Below are positions 30,509 to 38,759 of a stretch of DNA of 61,551 bases, piece after piece. Each line of letters begins with the position of its first letter. Position 1 is the first letter of the stretch. The notes under the pieces are model-generated. The model ran no database searches. It was not told the DNA's origin and saw only the letters and a list, made by a program, of their open reading frames with translations. Origin of the DNA: Clostridia bacterium. GTDB taxonomy: Bacteria; Bacillota; Clostridia; Christensenellales; CAG-1252. Location: assembly GCA_017394805.1 (NCBI GenBank), contig JAFPXC010000027.1, forward strand, positions 1 to 61,551, in the 5' to 3' direction. The position numbers were made by a program, and so were the translations under genes.

Positions 30509-31677
30509 CGTCCGTCTCCTTGGGAAAATAATCTCGCGATAAGGCTCTCCCCCTCGAGGGCGGGAAGCCCGAAATTGTCCAGCACGGTGGCCGAAACGTC
30601 CGCAAAAGTGGGTAACGTATGGAGGTTTTGCGGTACGACGCCCGCGCCGTACACCAGCAAAGGCACGTACTCGCGCGTATGGTCGGTGCCGCGGAACGAG
30701 GGATCGCAACCGTGATCGGCGGTGACGATGAGCAGGTCGTCCGAGCGCATACGCGCAAGGAAAACGGCCAAGGTGCGGTCTATCTCGGTAAGGGCGGCGG
30801 CGTAGCCGTCCACGTCGCGGCGATGGCCGTACACCATATCGGTATCCACCAAATTGACGAAGCAAAGACCGCGGAAGTCCTCGGCCTCGGCCTCGAGCGT
30901 GAAGGCAAGCCCCTCGGTGTTGGACCGAGTGCGGCGGTAGCGCGTGACGCCGCTTTCGGCGAAGATATCCACGATCTTGCCGATGGACAGCACGTCATAG
31001 CCCGCATCGCTCAGCAAATTGAGCATAGTGGGCGGGGGTACCAGACTGAAATCGTGGCGATTGGCCGTGCGCACGTAGGGCCATTCGCCCGTGAAGGGAC
31101 GCGCGATGACGCGGCCGACGCCGTGCGGCCCCGTGAGTATGGCGCGCGCCTTGCGGCACATATCGTACAACGCTTCGACGGGAATGACGTCCTCGTGCGC
31201 GGCGATCTGGAAAACGCTGTCCGCACTGGTGTAGACGATGGGCGAGCCCGTGGCGACGTGCTCGCGGCCGTAGTCGGCGATGACTTGAGTGCCGCTGTAG
31301 GGCCGATTGCACAAGACTTTGCGACCGATGGCCTGCTCGAAGGCCCGTATGACCTCGGGGGGAAACCCCTCGGGATAGGTGGGGAAAGGACGGGGACTGA
31401 CCACGCCCGCTATCTCCCAATGCCCGACCGTGGTGTCCTTGCCTTGGCTCCGCTCGGCCATACGGCCGTAGGCCGCCACGGGGGAAGACACGCCAAGCCC
31501 CGAAGGCAATCCGTCCACGTTCCATAGTCCCATCGACCGCATAGTGGGCACGGCAAAACCCGCGCCGCGGGAAGCGCCCAACAGCGTATTGCTGCCCTCG
31601 TCGCCCCAACGGGACGCGTCGGGCATGGCCCCTACGCCGAAACTATCTATGACGATGATAAAAATGCGATTTTTCAT
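30505..31677 (-). CDS. deoB: Phosphopentomutase
   Basis: DeoB interconverts (deoxy)ribose-1-phosphate and -5-phosphate, linking nucleoside breakdown to central metabolism. The 390-residue, alkaline-phosphatase-fold enzyme starts RIFIIVIDSFGVGAMPDA and has the metal-binding TVGHWEIAG and VNLVDTDMVYGHRRD motifs and the C-terminal TADHGCDPSFRGTDHTRE segment. It is the first gene of the salvage operon and has its own consensus promoter with a palindrome in the leader. Confidence 0.97.
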   Translation of the reverse strand: MKNRIFIIVIDSFGVGAMPDASRWGDEGSNTLLGASRGAGFAVPTMRSMGLWNVDGLPSGLGVSSPVAAYGRMAERSQGKDTTVGHWEIAGVVSPRPFPTYPEGFPPEVIRAFEQAIGRKVLCNRPYSGTQVIADYGREHVATGSPIVYTSADSVFQIAAHEDVIPVEALYDMCRKARAILTGPHGVGRVIARPFTGEWPYVRTANRHDFSLVPPPTMLNLLSDAGYDVLSIGKIVDIFAESGVTRYRRTRSNTEGLAFTLEAEAEDFRGLCFVNLVDTDMVYGHRRDVDGYAAALTEIDRTLAVFLARMRSDDLLIVTADHGCDPSFRGTDHTREYVPLLVYGAGVVPQNLHTLPTFADVSATVLDNFGLPALEGESLIARLFSQGDGR

Positions 31678-31686
31678 AAACTCCCT

Positions 31687-31747
31687 TTACGCGATGATAT
31701 CGCGTAATCCTCATTTTTATTATATAGGACGAAAGGGACGCTGTCAA
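31687..31747 (-). promoter_or_regulatory. Consensus promoter and operator-like palindrome of the deoB-cdd-pdp operon
   Basis: On the minus strand TTGACA (31742-31747) and TATAAT (31719-31724) are 17 bases apart. Just downstream lies a perfect inverted repeat, TTACGCGAT-ATC-ATCGCGTAA (31687-31707), directly before the deoB ribosome binding site. It could bind a nucleoside-responsive repressor or fold as an RNA hairpin. Confidence 0.75.
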
Positions 31748-31865
31748 TAGTGGTATTTGACGAAAAAGGGTCGGTCGAGCGAACCGACGAACGAAAGGTG
31801 AAGCCACGACCAACGGAAGCGGCGAGCGAAGAGTACGCGCTCGGACGAGGACGCGCATATCCTCC

Positions 31866-32831
31866 TTAATCGCCCCATTCCTTGCAAATGGAGACGAGTT
31901 GGGAGTTGATTGAACGACTCTTCTCCCACAACGGATAGCGCACGTTGAACAGCCGCTCCAAAACGTGGCCTTCTTCGTCCGCCGAGGGAAGGTCCAACAG
32001 CCGACAACACACCTCGCGGGGTAAGGCGTCACGGAAGGAAAGCGTCCCTTCCCTATTGGGATCGGCGGAAGAAGTGAGAAGGACCATGGGCGGATAATCG
32101 GCGTCCACCCAACGGGCGGCGTCCAACAAAGAAGCCAACTTCGTGCACTCGAAACCGCGACCGAACCACCCGTCGTAGACGTGGATATTGGCCTCGGAAA
32201 GAGGGCGCAGATTGCCGAAAACGGACACGAAACCCCCTATACGTATGAGGTTTTGGAAGTCCACGGTGGGGGTGGCGCCCATACCGAAATAGGCGCGCAC
32301 AGCGGGGCAACGCGCGGCGAAATACTCCCGAAGACGGGCGTTGTAGTGCATACGCATACAAAGAGAAGCCAACGTGGCACCCGTGCCGCAACCCACGAAC
32401 ACGACGCGGTTGCCTTGGGACGCGCCGTAGCGGCGACAGCGCAAATCGAGGCGGTGTTTGTCCGCGGCCAAGTCGGCCAAAAACTCGAAGACGCCGTTGA
32501 GTTGCTCGGTGAAAAACGGCTCGTCCGTCGCGGCGGCGTGGGATAGCCCCAACGCGTATACCGCCATCCCCCTGCGAGCCAACTCCATGGCAAGCGGCAC
32601 GACGTCCGCACGCGTGCCCTCGTAGGGGTCGTCGTAGAAAACGACGGCCAAACACAACGCGCTTTTGTCGGGCGCATCGTCCGAACGGGTAAGAGCCATG
32701 GGCTCGAAATAGTCGGCCATAGCGCCCCCCTTGCCGTAGGGCAAGTTGGCGATTTGGCGCACGTTGATGGGCGCCTCGTAGGGCGCGGGCGGTTCGTTGG
32801 AATTGGAGTTGCGTTTGCCGTTGAAAATCAT
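31866..32831 (-). CDS. Alpha/beta-hydrolase-like protein of unknown function
   Basis: The 321-residue protein has alternating strands and helices, a VVFYDDPYEGTRADVVPLAMEL opening typical of alpha/beta hydrolases and a VVFVGCGTGATLASLCMR segment at the expected nucleophile elbow. There the usual Ser is absent: the motif reads GCGTG, so Cys may be the nucleophile or the enzyme may be inactive. No family name is recognised. It ends the operon with HAD, CAT-like and TIR-like genes, starting 13 bases after the TIR-like gene. The ATG at 32831 has only a weak ribosome binding site; other starts are possible. Downstream to 31748 no feature is seen. Confidence 0.6.
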   Translation of the reverse strand: MIFNGKRNSNSNEPPAPYEAPINVRQIANLPYGKGGAMADYFEPMALTRSDDAPDKSALCLAVVFYDDPYEGTRADVVPLAMELARRGMAVYALGLSHAAATDEPFFTEQLNGVFEFLADLAADKHRLDLRCRRYGASQGNRVVFVGCGTGATLASLCMRMHYNARLREYFAARCPAVRAYFGMGATPTVDFQNLIRIGGFVSVFGNLRPLSEANIHVYDGWFGRGFECTKLASLLDAARWVDADYPPMVLLTSSADPNREGTLSFRDALPREVCCRLLDLPSADEEGHVLERLFNVRYPLWEKSRSINSQLVSICKEWGD

Positions 32832-32844
32832 AATGCTTAAGGCG

Positions 32845-34188
32845 TCAATTTTCCGCACGATTGCACCACATGGCAATTTGTTGAATGTAGGCGTTGGAGT
32901 TGTTTTCTTCCTGTACGGATTGGACGTATTCCAACATCTCGCTACGATACATCAACTTTTCGAAGGGATCTATATCGTGCTTATTGTCAAGGTAGTTGAC
33001 CAAGGATAAATAGTATTCCATACAAAAGTTGTTGTATAATTGCGTATCTACGGTACCGCGGGTGAAATTATTTTTAAGAGAGGCACGCACGTCCAACGTC
33101 TTGCGCAACCACTCCCCCGCATCGTCTTCTTCCAAAATCTTTTTGGACAAAAACAAATTGCGGTAAACGTAGGCGCGCACGAGGGATATAAGTCCTATCT
33201 CGTCGTTGTTCTCGCGGCACGGGGAACGTTGGCATAGAATCTCAATAGCCTCAATGGTCTTGTAGGCGTATTCTTTGGACTTGGAATGCAACATTTTTCG
33301 CATCATTTCGTTGTTTTCGTTATTGTTGGCATACAACATATACGCGAACGTAAGATGCTCGTAGATGAACACGTTGGCCCATTCGTCGAAAATGCCTATA
33401 TCGTCGTCCACCGCCGCGATAATGTAGTGTTCGTACTCGCTTTTGAATGACCAAAAGATGTTGCGGTCGATATATACTTCGGACGTGTCCTTCTCCAACT
33501 TAATATGGATGACCATATTGAAGAAGGATAGACAAATATTGACGGCCAAGGCCAGCTCGCCGGAAAACTCGTAGTTGTGCCGCTGTTTGAACTCATGCAT
33601 TTCGTTGTAGACTTTCTTTTCGTCGCCGAACATATGCGCGGCCTGCATATAAAAGAGAACGTATTGCGCCAATTCGTAGTCCGAGCATTTGGAGCCCGCT
33701 TCCGAATAATGAGACTCTATCTTGTCGTGAAGCAAATAACGGTTGTTAATAAGAAACATCTTGTTCTCGTTGACCGACATCTTTTGCCGACTCATAAAAT
33801 AATCGACGATGCCCTCGGCAAACGGTTTTTCCGTGTCGGAAATGGGCTGAACGAAGGAATTGTCAAAGTCGGACGGCAAAACAACGTCCTCATCGCTGCG
33901 TTTGACGCAATGAATCTTCCTGGTACCGTACATGGATAAGACGTAGCCCAACTCGAAAAACAAGTTGTTGCTGACGGCACCATCCGCGCGATTCTGAAAA
34001 ATAACGATGGCTTGGTTGCAAGTCTTGATTTGTTGAATAACCGTATCGCCGACCGAAGAAAACTTGGACGAATTGTCCGCATTGCCACCGATGCAACATA
34101 CGTAGTTGTACTGCGTCTCCAGTATTCTTTTGACTTTTTTGGCCTCTTCGTTGGATCCGCTCCAGGCGATGAACACTCGATCTTTCAT
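32845..34188 (-). CDS. TIR-like domain protein with C-terminal helical domain
   Basis: Residues 1 to about 130 resemble the TIR-like nucleotide-binding family PF10137: an RVFIAWSGSNEEAKKVKRIL opening, a middle AIVIFQNR strand and the signature SNNLFFELGYVLSMYG, in which Glu79 is the likely NADase residue. The remaining 310 residues are predicted helical, with no family that I recognise. TIR-like proteins of this kind often act in anti-phage or nucleotide-signalling systems; I infer a possible defence role. Composition is more AT-rich than its neighbours, hinting at recent transfer. It lies 12 bases after the CAT-like gene. The ribosome binding site is AAGGGG. Confidence 0.7.
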   Translation of the reverse strand: MKDRVFIAWSGSNEEAKKVKRILETQYNYVCCIGGNADNSSKFSSVGDTVIQQIKTCNQAIVIFQNRADGAVSNNLFFELGYVLSMYGTRKIHCVKRSDEDVVLPSDFDNSFVQPISDTEKPFAEGIVDYFMSRQKMSVNENKMFLINNRYLLHDKIESHYSEAGSKCSDYELAQYVLFYMQAAHMFGDEKKVYNEMHEFKQRHNYEFSGELALAVNICLSFFNMVIHIKLEKDTSEVYIDRNIFWSFKSEYEHYIIAAVDDDIGIFDEWANVFIYEHLTFAYMLYANNNENNEMMRKMLHSKSKEYAYKTIEAIEILCQRSPCRENNDEIGLISLVRAYVYRNLFLSKKILEEDDAGEWLRKTLDVRASLKNNFTRGTVDTQLYNNFCMEYYLSLVNYLDNKHDIDPFEKLMYRSEMLEYVQSVQEENNSNAYIQQIAMWCNRAEN

Positions 34189-34200
34189 TGGTAATTCCCC

Positions 34201-34842
34201 TTATTTCTCATACTCTTTCAATAGGCTTTGCACATCGTTAATCAACTTTGCCGCGTGTACGCCGTCGGCAAACGCGTGATGCGCCGACACGGAAAAGGAC
34301 ATTTTGAATCGGTCGCCCTCCTTCACGTATTTCGTCCACACGATACGCGGGATAGAGGTCTGCGCCGCGTCGGCGAAATTGTACGGATTGGTAAACGAAG
34401 TAAGGTCAACCCAAGGCAAACAAGATACATATAGACAATCCGTTCGTATCTTCGGATTGAATACCTCGTTTGCTTTGATTTTAGCCGCCTCGATATCCAA
34501 GCGCGACTGCTCGTAAAACCGTTCACAGTCCGGCACATATTCGGTAAGGCAGGTGACGATGCTGTCGTCCTCACGAATGACGATATAGCTCGGGTGTACA
34601 TAATCCCACCGAATGACTTCTCCTTCATCTATGCGCGTACGAAATTCCTCGATTTCATTGGCGGCATGACTCGCTACGTATAAAAACTCGGAGAAAAAAT
34701 GGCGTCCGTTCTTTTTGCAATAGTGCACCAACCCCGTGACGTCCAAGCGCGCAACAACGGAAAAAACCGGATGCGTATACCGAATAAAATTGTCGTATTG
34801 GCTACGCCTCGACCAAGTGCTTATATCGATGCGTTCTTTCAT
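34201..34842 (-). CDS. Chloramphenicol acetyltransferase-like (CatA fold) acetyltransferase
   Basis: The 213-residue protein matches type-A chloramphenicol acetyltransferases in length and landmarks: an N-terminal ERIDISTWSRRSQYDNF segment, a DIEAAKIKANE region and the catalytic HHAFADGVH motif (His188-His189, Asp193, His196). CatA enzymes move acetyl from acetyl-CoA to chloramphenicol; many family members in gut Clostridia have unknown acceptors, so resistance is not proven. The ATG overlaps the HAD gene stop by four bases, though its GGAGGT lies 12 bases upstream. It sits in an operon between a phosphatase and a TIR-like gene. Confidence 0.85.
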   Translation of the reverse strand: MKERIDISTWSRRSQYDNFIRYTHPVFSVVARLDVTGLVHYCKKNGRHFFSEFLYVASHAANEIEEFRTRIDEGEVIRWDYVHPSYIVIREDDSIVTCLTEYVPDCERFYEQSRLDIEAAKIKANEVFNPKIRTDCLYVSCLPWVDLTSFTNPYNFADAAQTSIPRIVWTKYVKEGDRFKMSFSVSAHHAFADGVHAAKLINDVQSLLKEYEK

Positions 34843-35486
34843 AACAAACGTTTCACCTCCTCGAGATTGCGAACGACACGCGCATTTGCGTTGCAAAAGG
34901 CGTCCGGTTCTATCAAGTCTACCGCCATAATAGGCATAAAACCACCACGCGTGGCAGCCACAATTCCGTTGATGGAATCCTCTACGACGCAACACGATGT
35001 CGGCGTCAAACCCAACTTTTCGGCAGCAAGACAAAACATATAGGGATTGGGCTTGGACTTGTCGCCCACCTCTTCGCTGAATACGGTAACGGGGAAAAAG
35101 TAGTCTAAACTCAACCCTTTCTTTTCAAATAGCGAATAGGCGCGATCGCGATGAGACGAGGTGGCAAGCGCCGTTCGTATGCCGCGCGAACGAAGCGTAT
35201 CCATCAAGGACAAAAAACCCTCTTTCAGCGAGAATCGACCGACGGCTATTTCGGCACGAACGTAGTCAATCATGGAATCGCGATAGGCATCGGCGTCAAG
35301 AGACGGAAACGCCCGACGGAGTTCGGCACGAATGACGGGTTCCGTTTTGCCGCACATCAACTGCCGATCCGCCTCGGTCAAAGGAAGATTGAATCGACGA
35401 GTCGACAAAACGAAAGCGTCCCGCCACAAACGCTCGGTATCGAAAATAACGCCGTCCATATCAAAAATAGCCGCATTGATTTTCAC
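34839..35486 (-). CDS. HAD-superfamily phosphatase (beta-phosphoglucomutase-like)
   Basis: A 215-residue HAD hydrolase with motif I DMDGV (Asp9, Asp11), motif II TSSH, the motif III lysine in KPNPYMF and motif IV VVEDSINGI, and a helical cap domain after motif I. Such enzymes remove phosphate from small metabolites or act as sugar phosphomutases; the substrate is not evident. The start is GTG with AAGGAG. It is the first gene of a four-gene operon with CAT-like, TIR-like and hydrolase-like genes and has a consensus promoter. Confidence 0.9.
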   Translation of the reverse strand: MKINAAIFDMDGVIFDTERLWRDAFVLSTRRFNLPLTEADRQLMCGKTEPVIRAELRRAFPSLDADAYRDSMIDYVRAEIAVGRFSLKEGFLSLMDTLRSRGIRTALATSSHRDRAYSLFEKKGLSLDYFFPVTVFSEEVGDKSKPNPYMFCLAAEKLGLTPTSCCVVEDSINGIVAATRGGFMPIMAVDLIEPDAFCNANARVVRNLEEVKRLL

Positions 35487-35516
35487 TGCTTTCGTCTCCT
35501 TGCCGTCCTACTTGTG

Positions 35517-35545
35517 ATTATACAAAATACCGCCCGCGTTGTCAA
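35517..35545 (-). promoter_or_regulatory. Consensus sigma-A promoter of the HAD-CAT-TIR operon
   Basis: On the minus strand TTGACA (35540-35545) and TATAAT (35517-35522) are 17 bases apart, about 30 bases before the GTG start of the HAD gene. Confidence 0.85.
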
Positions 35546-35571
35546 TATCTTTGCACGACGCTCTTTTGCGC

Positions 35572-35733
35572 TCAAACGGTGACGGCGCGGTAGACGGCGA
35601 GAAGATAGTCGTCCAAATAGGCGAGGGCTTGGGCGGCGAGGTCGTCGGGTACGCCGTAATAGGCCTCGGCGATGCCGCCCGTGATGGCCGCCAAAGTGTC
35701 GCTGTCGCCGCCTACCGAAATGGCGATGCGGAA
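35572..35733 (-). pseudogene. C-terminal remnant of an ADP-ribosylglycohydrolase
   Basis: About 53 codons read FRIAISVGGDSDTLAAITGG and then an AEAYYGVPDDLAAQAL segment, the conserved C-terminal metal-binding part of DraG-type ADP-ribosylglycohydrolases. The upstream 200-plus residues of that family, including the other metal ligands, are missing; the frame above it is arginine-rich nonsense. It is a decayed fragment. Confidence 0.8.
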
Positions 35734-35904
35734 AGAAGGAACGGAGACGGTGGACGCGGTGCGCGCGGACGTGGGCGTTCTGCCCGTCGTGCGCGTGCGG
35801 CTGTGACGCGCAACCAACCGAACGCTATTGCGGGCTTTGAAGCGCGTAATAGCGTTTTTTGTTGTGATTTTGGAGAATTAACGCCTTATTTTTGGGGGAA
35901 ATAC

Positions 35905-35934
35905 TTGACTATCGTACATATCGCAAAATACAAT
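35905..35934 (+). promoter_or_regulatory. Sigma-A promoter of the 35963 membrane protein
   Basis: TTGACT (35905-35910) and TACAAT (35929-35934) are 18 bases apart, 28 bases before the ATG, which has ribosome binding site AGAGAGG. Confidence 0.7.
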
Positions 35935-35962
35935 AGGGATATAATACAAGAGAGGTTTAATT

Positions 35963-36682
35963 ATGGATAATTTGGTTCGCGGTGTTGCAAGCAAAGCAAA
36001 ACTAATCGGAATGATTTTGTTGTTCGCGGCGACGGCCTTCGTATTGGTCCTCGACGCGGCGGGTATCGGCGGCGGCTTTATGCCCGTGATCGGCAGTTTG
36101 ATATTGCTGGTGGTGGATCTGGCCATGGTGGGCATCATTCCCCTGCTCATCGCGTTGAAAAAGCACGACTTGGTCAAATACGCTTTCGCGCCCGTGTTCG
36201 GCTACTGGATCATCAGCACGCTCTTCAACCGCATCGGCCGCGCCGATTGGATCACGTCGGGCACCAACGGTATCGTCATTACCGCCTCGCTGTTCGACTT
36301 CATCGCGGGGTGCGCCCTCTTGGCCGTCATCGTGATGGCAGTCCTCTTCTTCATCACAAAGAAGAGCAAGATGCTGCAAATCGGCTTCTGCATCTTGGCG
36401 GGGGCGTTGGTGTTCTTCTTCTTGGCCTGGGTGATGTGGATCGCGGCCTACGCCAAGTTCGACGCGGACTGGACCTCTTACTTCGGCGCGTTCTACAACT
36501 ATTTGTTCTTCCCCTTCGGTCTGGCCTTCGTGGCGCTTGACCTCTTGATGGGAAGCGGTACCGTAGGCAAGCAGGCAGTAACGGAAACGAACGAAGCGGA
36601 AGAGGAAGCGCCCGCGCAAGAAGAGACCGACGAAGCCGAGCAAGAAGATATCGCGGTGGAAGCCAACGCCGACGAAGAATAA
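35963..36682 (+). CDS. Membrane protein with acidic C-terminal tail
   Basis: The 239-residue protein has about six hydrophobic segments between residues 14 and 195 and a cytoplasmic-type tail of about 35 residues dominated by Glu and Asp. I recognise no family. It is transcribed with, or just before, the large channel-like gene that starts 102 bases downstream, and the two may be functionally linked. Confidence 0.75.
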   Translation: MDNLVRGVASKAKLIGMILLFAATAFVLVLDAAGIGGGFMPVIGSLILLVVDLAMVGIIPLLIALKKHDLVKYAFAPVFGYWIISTLFNRIGRADWITSGTNGIVITASLFDFIAGCALLAVIVMAVLFFITKKSKMLQIGFCILAGALVFFFLAWVMWIAAYAKFDADWTSYFGAFYNYLFFPFGLAFVALDLLMGSGTVGKQAVTETNEAEEEAPAQEETDEAEQEDIAVEANADEE

Positions 36683-36784
36683 ACCGAAATCGGGCGGTGA
36701 TAGCGATATCGCCGCCTTTTTGTACGCGCACGATGCGAGTGACGCGCCGAAAATCCTCACTTCGCCAACGAAGGGGAGAGACGA

Positions 36785-38632
36785 ATGAAAAAACTTAAAT
36801 CGCTATTGTTGAAAATCAAGGCAAAACGAACGATCAAGACCTATCAAAAGCCCCTGCTCATTATCATCGTAGACTTCTTGATCATCAGCCTGTTGGTGAT
36901 CGTCATAGCCTCGATATTGGGTATGTCGATCGACGCCGACTATTTCCACAACAACTTTTTCAAGGCGGTGGCGCACTTCTTGTCCTGTATGCTGACTGCC
37001 AATACCATCACCAAGATGCTGGACCTCATCGACGAGCACTTGGGCGTGGTGTTGATAAGCGTGGTGGTGATAGCCGCCGAGTTGGTGCTCTTCTCGGGCG
37101 CCGTCATCGCGACCTTGACCGCCGCCGTCAAAGCCTATATCGACAAGAAGGGCAACGCGAAGGGCAAGATCCATTTGGAAAAACAATTCGTCATACTGAA
37201 TTGGAACAGCAAAGTGCCCGATATTCTCTACAACTTGATGCTGAAAGGCTTCCGCGAGAGCGTCATCGTGATGTCGGATAAGGACAAGGACTACGTGACG
37301 GGCGAAGTGGATTCGCTCTTGTCCGCCTATCAAAAAGAGGGGGAGAAAAAGCGGAAACTGAAACTCATCGTCAAGGTGGGCAATCCCCTTTTGCACGGTG
37401 ATTTGAGCGATATCTCTATCGAAAACGCCGCGAATATCGTCATTATGTCGCGCGAGGATATGGAAGACGGCGACGACGACAATATCGAAAACAACGACTT
37501 GATGGCCCTCAAGATCATGCTGGCGTTGAGCAATTTCGATATCGCAAAGAACTGCAATATCGTCATCGAAACGGATAGCGCCGAGACCAAGGAGAAGATG
37601 GAGACCTTGGCGGGCACCTTGGCCAACCTCAAGGATAAGTCCATTATCCCCGTGTCCTTCAACCGCAAGATAGGGCAAATCATCGCACAGACCATGATAG
37701 AGCCCGAAATGGCCGATCTGTATACGGCCTTGCTGTCCTTCGAGGGGTGCGAATTTTACTCGTACGGCGAGGACGAGGTGGACGACTATTTGGCGACGCA
37801 CGACGACGCTATCCCGGTCATCAAATTTAACCGCCTGTTCGTGCTGGCGGAAGACGCGCCTGCGTTGGCGCACAAGCGCAACGCGCCCGTCGACCTCGGC
37901 AAGGTGAAGAAATTCGGGATCAAAAACGTATCTTTGGATATTCATTGCACCATCTTCATCGTCGGCGAAAACAAAAAGGCGCGGTTTATCAAGGAAAATC
38001 TCGAATTGGCCGCGGTGGGATATCGCTCCAACTTCAAGGTGCTGCATTACGGAAAGAACGAGACCGAACGGCTCATCGAAGATATCCGCAAGACCGAGGG
38101 ACGAAAGAAAGTGCTCATTCTGTCGGACGATACGGTGTCCGCGGACAGCTACGACGCCAACGTGTTCGTGACCTTGATTGCGTTGCAGACGGCGTTCCAA
38201 AACCGCAACCGCGAGGAGTTGTCCTTCGTGACCGAACTGCTTGACTCCAAAAACTACAACAGCATCCGCGACTTCCAGATCAAGAACGCCATCATCAGCA
38301 ACCGTATGATGAGTTTGATTTTGACGCAACTCGCCCTCAACCAAGACGCCAAGGCCTTCTACGACGGGCTGCTGAGCGTGGATACCGAAGACGGCGGGGA
38401 ATACTTCGATATCTTCATCAAAAAGGTGGACGAAATGGTGGCGGATATGGGCGAGATGCACTTCGCGAGCAAGGCGGAATTGGTGCAACGCTTCTACGTG
38501 AGCTTCGACAAACAATATATGCTGTTGGGCTATGTGCACGAGGACGCATTTGTATTTTTGACCGAGCATCAGGACGAGCGCACCCCCATTACGTTGACCG
38601 AAAAGGACAAATTTATCTTCATCAACTACTGA
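36785..38632 (+). CDS. CASTOR/POLLUX-like ion channel with RCK domains
   Basis: The 615-residue protein has a basic start, three to four membrane helices in the first 120 residues, then two RCK/TrkA-N-like regulatory domains beginning at about 145 (QFVILNWNSKVPDILYNLML) and about 395 (DIHCTIFIVGENKKARFI). This layout matches the CASTOR/POLLUX/SYM8 group and its bacterial relatives, which are calcium- or potassium-linked channels. A canonical selectivity-filter sequence is not obvious; the loop near LSCMLTANTITKML is the best candidate. A strong terminator follows. Confidence 0.75.
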   Translation: MKKLKSLLLKIKAKRTIKTYQKPLLIIIVDFLIISLLVIVIASILGMSIDADYFHNNFFKAVAHFLSCMLTANTITKMLDLIDEHLGVVLISVVVIAAELVLFSGAVIATLTAAVKAYIDKKGNAKGKIHLEKQFVILNWNSKVPDILYNLMLKGFRESVIVMSDKDKDYVTGEVDSLLSAYQKEGEKKRKLKLIVKVGNPLLHGDLSDISIENAANIVIMSREDMEDGDDDNIENNDLMALKIMLALSNFDIAKNCNIVIETDSAETKEKMETLAGTLANLKDKSIIPVSFNRKIGQIIAQTMIEPEMADLYTALLSFEGCEFYSYGEDEVDDYLATHDDAIPVIKFNRLFVLAEDAPALAHKRNAPVDLGKVKKFGIKNVSLDIHCTIFIVGENKKARFIKENLELAAVGYRSNFKVLHYGKNETERLIEDIRKTEGRKKVLILSDDTVSADSYDANVFVTLIALQTAFQNRNREELSFVTELLDSKNYNSIRDFQIKNAIISNRMMSLILTQLALNQDAKAFYDGLLSVDTEDGGEYFDIFIKKVDEMVADMGEMHFASKAELVQRFYVSFDKQYMLLGYVHEDAFVFLTEHQDERTPITLTEKDKFIFINY

Positions 38633-38648
38633 TATAGCGATACATTTC

Positions 38649-38679
38649 AAAAAAGAGAGCGGTGCGCTCTCTTTTTTTT
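38649..38679. terminator. Bidirectional intrinsic terminator
   Basis: AAAAAAGAGAGC, a short loop, then GCTCTCTTTTTTTT. It ends the channel gene on the plus strand and can serve the lipid kinase gene on the minus strand. A 14-base direct repeat (GCGCCCGAAGTATC) occurs twice just after it. Confidence 0.9.
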
Positions 38680-38759
38680 GTATTCTACGTGCGCCCGAAG
38701 TATCGCATTACTCTTTTGCGCCCGAAGTATCACGTTTTTTGTGCGCGGACGTTCGCGTT

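Noticed and set aside
34201..34842. Proven chloramphenicol resistance gene
   Set aside because: The catalytic motif is intact, but substrate specificity cannot be read from the sequence and many CatA-fold proteins in Clostridia have unknown acceptors. Only the fold is claimed.
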